Below, one piece after another: positions 1 through 5,602 of a stretch of 5,602 bases of DNA (positions are counted from its first letter, which is position 1; every line of letters starts with the position of its first letter). The position numbers were made by a program, and so were the translations under genes. The notes under the pieces are model-generated. The model was not told the origin of the DNA. It was given only the letters and a program-made list of their open reading frames with translations, and did no database searches. This DNA comes from Huberarchaeum crystalense [NCBI: Candidatus Huberarchaeum crystalense] (lineage in GTDB: Archaea; Huberarchaeota; Huberarchaeia; Huberarchaeales), in assembly GCA_002790315.1 (NCBI GenBank), contig PFUW01000028.1, positions 4,858 to 10,459 of the forward strand. Direction: 5' to 3'.

Positions 1-132
1 TACTATTTAAAACCTCAAGTATTTAATTTATCTAAAATATATTTATTCTAACATCTTATGTTATTTCTCACAATAACTATCAAATTTAACCAATTATATA
101 GCCACTTTACTATAAAACACACCATAAATTAA

Positions 133-717
133 TCAAAAATCAATAGAAGAAATAATATAATTATCAAACAGCAAAGTATTTCTAAACAATGCATTAGAAT
201 CTATTTTATCTGATGCCAACAAAATTCTAAGTTCAAAAGTCATATCTATAACATCTTCACCTCTCCAAGGAATGTGTTGCCCAACTATTTTACAGATTAG
301 TAGAGGTATTTTTTTTTGTAAAAGAAATTGTTCGCCAAATTCTGCGTGCCTAATTGTGTTGTCAATGACTATTACTTTATTTTTTCCTTTAATATAAGCA
401 TAGTCATAAATTTTCATAATGTCGTGAAGCAAACAACTAGCCACAAGATAATCTATATTAATGTCCTCATTGTAAATTTCTTTGAGTGTTATGGCAATTT
501 CTAAAGACAGTGTAGTAACAGTAAAAAGATGATCAACTAATCCTCCGCGATAAGTGTGATGCCATGGTCCGCCAGGGCAATCTTCAAGTGAAACAGGCTC
601 ATTAGGGTAGTTATTGTTTTGTGGATTTTTGAGTATATTGACTACTTGCGCGCGCAACTTTTTGTTCTTAATGTGAGCAGTTAATTTTATTAAATCTTTG
701 AATATTTTTAAAGACAT
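133..717 (-). CDS. HD-domain metal-dependent phosphohydrolase (YhaM-like HD fold)
   Basis: A 194-residue soluble protein with no signal peptide or membrane segment. The visible HD-superfamily ligands, in order, are His63 in GGLVDH, the His98-Asp99 pair in LLHDIMK, His124 in IRHAEF, His148 in VGQH, and Asp170 in LASDKID. This is a full set for a metal-dependent phosphohydrolase, possibly binuclear. The PWHHTYRGGLVDH segment (51-63) resembles the HD domain of YhaM-type 3'-5' exoribonucleases, but the OB-fold RNA-binding domain of YhaM is absent, so the substrate (nucleotide, cyclic nucleotide or RNA end) cannot be named. The usual HDIG glycine is replaced by Met (HDIM). The ATG at 717 follows the amrS stop by 17 bases, with only an A-rich stretch and no clear Shine-Dalgarno in front, so it probably depends on the amrS transcript. 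The HD fold is clear; the specific activity is inference. Confidence 0.82.
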   Translation of the reverse strand: MSLKIFKDLIKLTAHIKNKKLRAQVVNILKNPQNNNYPNEPVSLEDCPGGPWHHTYRGGLVDHLFTVTTLSLEIAITLKEIYNEDINIDYLVASCLLHDIMKIYDYAYIKGKNKVIVIDNTIRHAEFGEQFLLQKKIPLLICKIVGQHIPWRGEDVIDMTFELRILLASDKIDSNALFRNTLLFDNYIISSIDF

Positions 718-734
718 ATCTTTTTTTATTTATT

Positions 735-1754
735 TTATTCCCAAACACCATCAAGCTTTTCGCTGCAAAACGCGCACTTTCCATCTTTAACAAAATCTTT
801 GTTAACAGAAAAATTCGTTCTGGTAATGAGCCTTTTTCCGCACTTTTGACAAAAAGTGTATTTTTGCTGAATAATATTTCCTACGTAAATATAAATCAAG
901 CCCATTTCTTTGCCTATTTTAATTGCTTTTTCAATATCTGATATTGTTGTTGGTTTGTGATTCATCATTTTATAGCAAGGGTAAAATGCAAGAATATGCC
1001 AAGGAATCTTTTTGTCAATTGAAGCAAGTGCTGCTGCAATTTTTCTAATTTGCTTTTCATTATTATTTTCACCCAGAATAAGCAAGGTCTCAACTTCAAC
1101 CCATTTTCCTGCTTGTCGCAAAATCTTAATATTTTTCAAGACAATCTCAAAAGCATCTTTTTTTACTCCAACAATTTGTTCATAAAAAGATTCATCTCCT
1201 TTTAAATCAATGCTAAATCCATCAATCCAAGAAAAATTAACAGCATCTAAATTCATAAATCCATTGGTCACAAAAACATTTTTTAGACCTTTGACTTTGG
1301 CTAATTTTCCAATTTTTTCAAAATACTCCCAAGCAATTGTTGGTTCAGTATATGTATATGCAATGACTTTGCAATCGCTTTTTTTTGCATCATCAATTAT
1401 TTTATCTGGCGACACATCTTGACAACGCAAATATCTATTAAGCACTTCATCTCGGATGTTAGATATTTGTGAAATTTCCCAATTTTGGCAATATTTACAG
1501 GAAAAATTGCATCCAAAAACACCAATTGAAAAAGCATGGGTCCCAGGCAAAAAATGAAAAAAAGGCTTTTTCTCAATTGGATCAACACAGACACTCGCAA
1601 TATGAGCATCTAAAAATAGCGCGCCATTCTCATTCAAGCGAACACCACAACGGCCTTTTTTTCCTTCTGCAATCGTGCAATTATTGTGACAAAGTATACA
1701 CACAACTTCTTTGTTTTTTTTGTTTCCAATTTTCCAATATTTTGTTTTTAACAT
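735..1754 (-). CDS. amrS: AmmeMemoRadiSam system radical SAM enzyme
   Basis: A 339-residue radical SAM protein, related to pyruvate formate-lyase activating enzymes and of typical family length. The CxxxCxxC motif for the 4Fe-4S cluster is Cys82, Cys86 and Cys89 (GCNFSCKYCQNW). Two extra cysteine sets mark the AmmeMemoRadiSam family: an N-terminal group Cys19, Cys22, Cys26, Cys36 (CILCHNNC...GRCGVR) and a C-terminal rubredoxin-like pair CQKC (302-305) and CAFC (327-330). Other family blocks are IEKKPFFHF (60-68), YTEPTIAWEY (135-144), VTNGF (162-166), FSIDLKG (180-186) and HILAFYP (253-259). Known members co-occur with AMMECR1 and Memo proteins; neither is encoded in this window, and the system's substrate is not established as far as I know. 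The ATG at 1754 puts the first cysteines where the family has them. It heads a likely two-gene unit with the HD gene. Confidence 0.94.
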   Translation of the reverse strand: MLKTKYWKIGNKKNKEVVCILCHNNCTIAEGKKGRCGVRLNENGALFLDAHIASVCVDPIEKKPFFHFLPGTHAFSIGVFGCNFSCKYCQNWEISQISNIRDEVLNRYLRCQDVSPDKIIDDAKKSDCKVIAYTYTEPTIAWEYFEKIGKLAKVKGLKNVFVTNGFMNLDAVNFSWIDGFSIDLKGDESFYEQIVGVKKDAFEIVLKNIKILRQAGKWVEVETLLILGENNNEKQIRKIAAALASIDKKIPWHILAFYPCYKMMNHKPTTISDIEKAIKIGKEMGLIYIYVGNIIQQKYTFCQKCGKRLITRTNFSVNKDFVKDGKCAFCSEKLDGVWE

Positions 1755-1770
1755 ATTATTTTTGCACTAA

Positions 1771-1779
1771 AAACATATA
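1771..1779 (-). promoter_or_regulatory. Candidate TATA box of amrS
   Basis: On the minus strand this reads TATATGTTT, about 17-25 bases before the amrS ATG. Archaeal transcription starts about 25 bases downstream of the box, which would place the start at or within a few bases of the ATG, consistent with a leaderless mRNA; no Shine-Dalgarno is visible. The box overlaps the decayed 5' end of the nucleotidyltransferase pseudogene on the other strand. Assigned by position and AT content only. Confidence 0.4.
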
Positions 1780-2120
1780 GTTGAGCGCGAGGTTTTAGAT
1801 AGAACAATTTTAGACAATTTTGTCATTGATTTTGTAAAAATTTTAGATAAGCATAAGTCAAATATATTATTGTATCTGGTTTTGTTGCGATTGCACATGG
1901 CCGCGCAAGAGGAACAATAGACATTGACTTAATTATGGAAAAAATGAGCAAAACAAAATTTACAAAAGTATTTAATAAAATATTAGAACAAGGATTTATA
2001 TGTATGCAATCCTCTAACCCAAATATTGTATATTTTGAATATTTGCTTCAAAAACTTAGCGTTCGATTTTATAGAAAAAATTCATTTATTCCTGAGATAG
2101 AAATAAAATTAAAAAGTTGA
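1777..2120 (+). pseudogene. Frameshifted, 3'-truncated nucleotidyltransferase-fold gene remnant
   Basis: Translating 1777-1857 in one frame and 1857-2117 in the next gives a continuous protein of about 114 residues: ...FVKILDKHK, then VKYIIVSG, then FVAIAHGRARGT, then IDIDLIMEKMSKTKF and onward to IEIKLKS. The VSGFVAIAHGRARGTxDID segment is the signature of a nucleotidyltransferase-fold family common in Archaea (related to AbiEii/DUF6036-type proteins), with the two metal-binding Asp residues still present at 1920-1928. Three lesions are visible. There is no start codon; ATA at 1777 may be a decayed ATG, and an in-frame TAA lies at 1768. A base has been lost near 1857 (CATAAGTC where CAT AAG GTC would restore frame). 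The C-terminal half is missing, the frame ending 2 bases before the pheT stop codon. The 61-codon frame from ATG 1935 is only the tail of this remnant. The family call rests on motif recognition from memory. Confidence 0.77.
2101..2117 (-). terminator. Possible T-rich terminator after pheT
   Basis: On the minus strand, 6-22 bases past the pheT stop codon, the sequence reads ACTTTTTAATTTTATTT. T-runs just after a stop codon are the usual archaeal termination signal, and this is the end of the pheS-pheT unit. No hairpin precedes it. In so AT-rich a region, and inside the pseudogene's 3' end, this is suggestive only. Confidence 0.3.
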
Positions 2121-2122
2121 TG

Positions 2123-3802
2123 TCACTTAGAAAATGAAAGATCAAAAATTTCATCAATATTTAATTCAAATCCTGCTACAGGAACCTTTATACCCCAATT
2201 TTCTAAGACTTTTTTGTTAAATTCTCCAATTATCCCTACTTCTTTATCTTTAACAATAATCTTTCCTTGTTTTTCTGCATCAAAGGATAGATGCTCTGAT
2301 AACAACACTTTATAATCAACACCCAGTAATCTCAACAAAGCATCTAAATTTTGCTTTGCTTGATTAAAATCAGCATTAGTGTTTGCAATTAAACAAGACG
2401 CTTTTCTAACATCTCTACACAAAACATCTTTGACATTTTCATCAGGAATCACAACAAAACCAACTTCAAAAATTTTCTGTGGGTATTGGTGGTGTTGGTT
2501 GTTTTTAAGAACTTTGAAAAGCTCAGGAATAATCCAAGTCCTTAGAGAATTTATTGTGTTTTCTGTTGCATTAGTAATAGAAACATGCGGTTCTTTTTCT
2601 ATATTCATTTGTTTGTATTGGTTTTGCCTGCTTGTTGAAATATAAGTAACTGTCTCTTGAAATCCCAAACCCACAAATATTTCAGCAATTTTTTCTCCAA
2701 AATCTGACTTTGGAAGTGTTTTTCCAACTGTGCTAATGTTTGGAAATGTTGGTTTTATATTATCATATTTGTAGGCTCTTCCAACATCATCAATAACATC
2801 TATTTCATGCCAAAGGTCTGTCCTAAAAAAAGGCGCGAGAACAGTAATTTTATCTTCACTGCATTCTGCTTCAACAATATCATATAACATTCTTTTTAAA
2901 AGTTCTTTAACTTTGTCAGATGAAACATTTATTCCTAAAAGTTGGTTGATTTTTTTAACACTAACTTTTCGTTTAATTGGCGCAACATCAGGACAAATCA
3001 CTATTTTGTCACTATACTTTATATCTAATGAATAAATCTCACCACCCATATCTGCGAATATGGCTGCAAATATGTTTGCAACTTGTTTCAATTGCACTAA
3101 ATTAGGCCCCGTTGCTTCAAAAAATATATCTTTTGTGTGTTCGTCAATTTTTCCAACAAGATGTGAATTTATAATCGGCGGCATTGACATAATTGTTCCT
3201 GCTGAATCAACAAACAAAGGGTATTTTTCTTCTCCTTCTAAAATATGTGCATATTTTCGTCCTGTTGGATGTTGAGACAAAATTTGGCGGCCAGTAATTT
3301 CGCGATCAAATTCAAGTGGCCGAAAAACAATTTCATCTAGTTTGCGCGCAGTAAATATAACAGGAAATTTAATTTTTTCAAGAGGATAAATTCCTATTCC
3401 TCCTTTTTTGCGTTTTTTAAGCAGGAGATCTCCTATTTTTTCTTGAATCTGAATTATTTCTTTAATTTTTTCATCATCAAACTTCAAACCCCTGACTGCA
3501 AAAGCAACAACAGATGGCCATTTTTCTATTGGATTTTCTACTTTGACAAATGAAGGGTGTTTTACAACTTTGTATTTTGGAAGACCTGTTTCTATTTCAA
3601 TATAAGCGCGAAAGGCGCGCCCCAAACCTTGAACAGACAACATATCATATCTATCAGGAGTTAGTTCTACTTTTACATTTTCTCCATCAAAGCCCTTTAC
3701 ATCTATTCCAAAATCAAATAAAATATCTTCAAGTTCTTTATAGCTAATTTTTTTTCCAAGTGTCTTACTGATTTCTGTTAAAGATGTGTCTAATATTCCC
3801 AT
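2123..3802 (-). CDS. pheT: Phenylalanine--tRNA ligase beta subunit (archaeal type)
   Basis: The 559-residue beta subunit of the cytoplasmic alpha2-beta2 enzyme that charges tRNA-Phe. Its length is right for the archaeal/eukaryotic form, which lacks the EMAP-like OB domain and the C-terminal anticodon-binding domain of the roughly 800-residue bacterial protein. Visible blocks are the N-terminal B1 region with VELTPDRYDMLSVQGLGRAF (45-64), the B3/B4 region (about 90-265) with SMPPIINS (206-213) and the conserved EATGPN (229-234), the B5 domain (about 275-350) ending in DVIDDVGRAYKYDNI, and the catalytically inactive class II-like domain (about 360-559) with TNATENTINSLRTWIIP (410-426) and a C-terminal IIGEFNKKVLENWGIKVPV. 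The B3/B4 domain is the editing module in this family, where mischarged Tyr-tRNA-Phe is hydrolysed. The gene follows pheS after 43 bases and has its own Shine-Dalgarno. It is intact, with stop TGA at 2123-2125. Confidence 0.97.
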   Translation of the reverse strand: MGILDTSLTEISKTLGKKISYKELEDILFDFGIDVKGFDGENVKVELTPDRYDMLSVQGLGRAFRAYIEIETGLPKYKVVKHPSFVKVENPIEKWPSVVAFAVRGLKFDDEKIKEIIQIQEKIGDLLLKKRKKGGIGIYPLEKIKFPVIFTARKLDEIVFRPLEFDREITGRQILSQHPTGRKYAHILEGEEKYPLFVDSAGTIMSMPPIINSHLVGKIDEHTKDIFFEATGPNLVQLKQVANIFAAIFADMGGEIYSLDIKYSDKIVICPDVAPIKRKVSVKKINQLLGINVSSDKVKELLKRMLYDIVEAECSEDKITVLAPFFRTDLWHEIDVIDDVGRAYKYDNIKPTFPNISTVGKTLPKSDFGEKIAEIFVGLGFQETVTYISTSRQNQYKQMNIEKEPHVSITNATENTINSLRTWIIPELFKVLKNNQHHQYPQKIFEVGFVVIPDENVKDVLCRDVRKASCLIANTNADFNQAKQNLDALLRLLGVDYKVLLSEHLSFDAEKQGKIIVKDKEVGIIGEFNKKVLENWGIKVPVAGFELNIDEIFDLSFSK

Positions 3803-3811
3803 TTAAAACTT

Positions 3812-3815
3812 CTCC
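3812..3815 (-). promoter_or_regulatory. Shine-Dalgarno sequence of pheT
   Basis: On the minus strand GGAG (in TTGGAGAAG) sits 9 bases before the pheT ATG at 3802. It is the only clear Shine-Dalgarno in the window, and it belongs to the one gene that must be translated from inside a longer transcript with a sizeable gap. This fits leaderless or short-leader first genes and SD-led internal genes in Archaea, and it supports the start choice. Confidence 0.6.
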
Positions 3816-3845
3816 AATTGTTTTGTAATGCAATTAAACAAAATA

Positions 3846-5366
3846 TTAATTCTCATCACTCAATTCTCCTTCGATTAATTTTCTTTTGCGAAGCCAATCC
3901 AAATTACAAAAAGGGCCCAAAGTATCTCTCATATCTTTTGTTTTTGTCAGCAACATTACAAGACGATTAAAACCCATACCCCAAGCAATTACTGGTTTTG
4001 TTATTCCATAAGGTGCTAATGCCTCTGGTCTAAATATCCCTGAATTAATTAAAGCATCCCATTTCTTTAACTTTTCATCATAATAATATGCTTGCATCGA
4101 TGGTTCGGTATAAGGATTATAGACTGGCTTAAATTTAATTTTTGTAACACCTAATTTTGCATAGAACTCTTTGATAAATCCCTTTAAATGGGATAATGTA
4201 AGTTTGTCAGCCATAACAAAACCCTCTACCTGGGCAAATTCTGAAAGATGAGTCGCATCTATTGCCTCATTTCTAAAAATGCGCGCAATATAAAAATATT
4301 TACACTTTTCAACATCTTTTAATTTATCAAAATAAAATTTTCTAAATGTTGTTGCTGTTGAGTGTGTGCGTAAAATCAAATCAGATGCAATGTCTTTGCT
4401 CCAAGGTATTTGATAACCAGTTGAACCAGTATTTCCTCCATTTTCTTGAACTTCTTGAATTTCCTGAACTAACTTTTTGTCAGGTAACCCTCCTTTTTTT
4501 CCAACAAAATATGTATCTTGAACATCGCGCGCAGGATGGTCTTGTGGAATAAACATTGAGTCCATGCACCAAAAGGCTGTCTCAACCATTGGACCTTCCA
4601 TCTCTTGAAAACCCATTTCAAGAAAAATTTTTGTAACTATTTTAGCAACCTCATTATAAGGATGTCTTCTGCCAGGATAAATTAATGTAACTGGCGCTGA
4701 AACATCAAATTGTATTTCACTTTTTATTTTACTAATATTTATTTCTTTTCCTTTTTTTGTTAGGCAAATTTTTTTAATTTTTGCAAGAACAAGAATACCT
4801 CTCTGAAGTAAAATTGTTTGCGAATCATCTGTTGATTCTACAGAATATATAAATAATTCACTGTCTTTTTTTATTTCTTCTGAGCGCGTTATTGGAAAAA
4901 TAGAATATAAATAGTTTTGAGTTGGTATAAGAAGTTTATCTTTTTTCAGCAAAACAATCATTCCACTGCCAACTTGGATAAACCCTTTTTGTTTAAGATA
5001 GCCAAGAGCAACACTAAATTCTACATGAGTAAGATTTATTTTTTCTTTAACTTCTTTAAGAGGAATGCCTATAATAGATGTTTTATTGTTTTGCTGAATT
5101 ATCTCAACTATTTTTATTATCTTATCATACAACTGCTGTTCAGGTAGGTATTTTTGCTTGTATTGTTCTCCTTTTTCACCGATGATTATTTCTTTACTCT
5201 CAATTTCTTCTACTAACTCTTTTTTTATTAGTTTTAAAACTGCGCGGCTGACTGTTGGATTTAGCATTTTTGTTTTGTTAGCAATATCTTTTATTTCATA
5301 ACTACCTATTACACTGTTTTGCAAAAAGTCCAAAACTTGTTTTTCTTGTGATGTTAATGAGAGCAT
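3846..5366 (-). CDS. pheS: Phenylalanine--tRNA ligase alpha subunit (archaeal type)
   Basis: The 506-residue catalytic subunit of phenylalanyl-tRNA synthetase (class II), which activates Phe with ATP and loads it onto tRNA-Phe. Residues 1-220 are winged-helix-like, as in archaeal and eukaryotic alpha subunits; the first unit (SLTSQEKQVLDFL to about 60) and the second (about 75-140) are clear, the third less so. The catalytic core follows: motif 1 around 232-263 (RRHPYNEVAKIV...GFQEMEGPMVE), MFIPQDHPARDVQDTYF (271-287), LRTHSTATT (332-340), motif 2 FRNEAIDATHLSEFAQVEG (364-382), the Phe-pocket region NPYTEPSMQAYY (417-428), and motif 3 GMGFNRLVML (463-472). ATG at 5366 is supported because the in-frame GTG 48 bases further upstream is followed by a TAA before 5366. 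It leads the pheS-pheT operon. The gene looks intact, with no missing catalytic motif. Confidence 0.98.
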   Translation of the reverse strand: MLSLTSQEKQVLDFLQNSVIGSYEIKDIANKTKMLNPTVSRAVLKLIKKELVEEIESKEIIIGEKGEQYKQKYLPEQQLYDKIIKIVEIIQQNNKTSIIGIPLKEVKEKINLTHVEFSVALGYLKQKGFIQVGSGMIVLLKKDKLLIPTQNYLYSIFPITRSEEIKKDSELFIYSVESTDDSQTILLQRGILVLAKIKKICLTKKGKEINISKIKSEIQFDVSAPVTLIYPGRRHPYNEVAKIVTKIFLEMGFQEMEGPMVETAFWCMDSMFIPQDHPARDVQDTYFVGKKGGLPDKKLVQEIQEVQENGGNTGSTGYQIPWSKDIASDLILRTHSTATTFRKFYFDKLKDVEKCKYFYIARIFRNEAIDATHLSEFAQVEGFVMADKLTLSHLKGFIKEFYAKLGVTKIKFKPVYNPYTEPSMQAYYYDEKLKKWDALINSGIFRPEALAPYGITKPVIAWGMGFNRLVMLLTKTKDMRDTLGPFCNLDWLRKRKLIEGELSDEN

Positions 5367-5450
5367 ATATTATTTGCTATCATTTATTGCTGTTTTGTGT
5401 TTAAATAAGAGCACGTATTTATTTATTGCTGTTTATATAAAATTAGTGCA
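5361..5450. repeat. Degenerate duplication in the pheS leader
   Basis: The 14-mer atttattgctgttt occurs at 5382-5395 and again at 5421-5434, exactly 39 bases apart. The similarity continues rightward: aaataagagca (5403-5413) against aaattagtgca (5440-5450), 9 of 11 matching with a 2-base shift. A third, weaker echo is gagca at 5361-5365, which includes the pheS start codon, matching gagca at 5409-5413. The leader thus looks built from eroded tandem copies of about 39 bases. The 14-mer pair is certain; the wider alignment was made by eye. Confidence 0.5.
5434..5441 (-). promoter_or_regulatory. Candidate TATA box of pheS-pheT (near-palindromic, readable both ways)
   Basis: The minus strand reads TTTATATA, a close match to the archaeal box A consensus, 68-75 bases before the pheS ATG. 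It predicts a start near 5411 and a leader of about 45 bases. A second AT-rich candidate, TTATTTAAAC on the minus strand at 5399-5408, would give a leader of about 10 bases, so the choice is open. Because the core is TTTATATAAA, it could also serve a rightward transcript starting near 5460. No Shine-Dalgarno is seen before pheS. Confidence 0.45.
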
Positions 5451-5457
5451 AAAACAA

Positions 5458-5490
5458 GCAATTCAAAAGTTATAGTAATGATTGAATTGC
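5458..5490. repeat. 9-bp perfect inverted repeat (stem-loop or operator)
   Basis: The arms gcaattcaa (5458-5466) and ttgaattgc (5482-5490) are perfect reverse complements separated by 15 bases. The right arm overlaps a GCATGC palindrome (5489-5494). No T-run follows on either strand, so a terminator is unlikely. It lies upstream of the pheS promoter and just downstream of a possible rightward TATA box, so a regulator-binding site or an RNA 5' hairpin are both possible. Confidence 0.55.
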
Positions 5491-5500
5491 ATGCTAACTA

Positions 5501-5602
5501 TTTTAATTAGTTGTGATATTTATAAATGTATATTAATTATTTTAATTAGTTGTGATATTTATAAATGTATATTAATTATTTTAATTAGTTGTGATATTTA
5601 CA
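5501..5602. repeat. 39-bp AT-rich tandem repeat, about 2.6 copies, open at the window edge
   Basis: Copies are 5501-5539 and 5540-5578 (identical over all 39 bases) and a partial third at 5579-5602 (23 of 24 matching, one T to C at 5601). Each unit carries ttttaattagttgtgat and the palindrome atttataaat. The copies abut with no spacers, so this is not a CRISPR array. All frames on the minus strand contain stops, and plus-strand frames from the internal ATG end after seven codons, so it is non-coding. The array may continue beyond the window. Confidence 0.9.

Noticed and set aside
51-62. Small hairpin acat-ctt-atgt region as a terminator for the HD gene
   Set aside because: The stem is only five AT-rich pairs with no T-run after it on the minus strand; chance is a sufficient explanation.
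1-132. tRNA or other structured RNA gene in the left spacer, and likewise in 5367-5602
   Set aside because: No T-arm GTTCGA-like element, no GC-rich stems and no C/D or H/ACA box pattern could be found.
1210-1780. Plus- and minus-strand frames of 70-103 codons overlapping amrS
   Set aside because: They lie antisense to or in other frames of a gene whose cysteine motifs and family blocks are intact; they are shadows.
1935-2120. A 61-codon plus-strand frame as an independent small gene
   Set aside because: Its sequence continues in frame upstream of the ATG into the nucleotidyltransferase motif, so it is the tail of the pseudogene rather than a gene.
5412-5414. GTG as an upstream start for pheS
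   Set aside because: It is in frame, but a TAA lies between it and the ATG at 5366.
5478-5510. Ten-codon plus-strand frame starting ATG ATT GAA, and similar seven-codon frames in each 39-bp unit
   Set aside because: They are too short, have no conserved features and end in the repeat's TAG; nothing supports translation.
5501-5602. Start of a CRISPR array
   Set aside because: The repeated unit is contiguous, with no unique spacers between copies, and no cas gene is nearby.

Overview
The window reads as ordinary chromosome from an AT-rich archaeon. The strongest evidence is the phenylalanyl-tRNA synthetase pair. The alpha subunit has about 220 residues of N-terminal winged-helix-like sequence ahead of the class II core, and the beta subunit is short (559 residues); both are archaeal/eukaryotic-type rather than bacterial. 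TATA-like boxes with short or absent leaders and weak Shine-Dalgarno signals fit Archaea. The base composition and the type of nucleotidyltransferase remnant would suit a DPANN lineage (Woesearchaeota/Pacearchaeota-like), but the phylum cannot be fixed from this window.

Layout, left to right: 1-132 is AT-rich spacer holding only a 25-codon reading frame of doubtful meaning. 133-717 (minus) encodes an HD-domain metal-dependent phosphohydrolase. 735-1754 (minus) encodes the radical SAM enzyme of the AmmeMemoRadiSam system (amrS); it lies 17 bases upstream of the HD gene, so the two are probably co-transcribed with amrS first. 1777-2120 (plus) is a broken nucleotidyltransferase-fold gene: no start codon, a one-base frameshift and a missing C-terminal half. 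It is wedged between the amrS promoter and the pheT stop codon. 2123-3802 and 3846-5366 (minus) are pheT and pheS, transcribed pheS then pheT. 5367-5602 is non-coding: the pheS promoter and leader, a degenerate leader duplication, a 9-bp inverted repeat and a 39-bp tandem repeat running to the window edge.

Functionally, pheS and pheT encode the two subunits of one housekeeping enzyme that charges tRNA-Phe. amrS belongs to a widely conserved three-part system (AMMECR1, Memo, radical SAM) whose substrate is, to my knowledge, unsettled; the other two members are not here. The HD protein is its nearest candidate partner by gene order only.

I found no defence system, CRISPR array, insertion sequence, tRNA or rRNA. 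The less ordinary features are the eroding nucleotidyltransferase gene, the repeat-rich pheS upstream region with a promoter-like element similar to that of amrS, and a marked excess of GCGCG strings in an otherwise GC-poor sequence.
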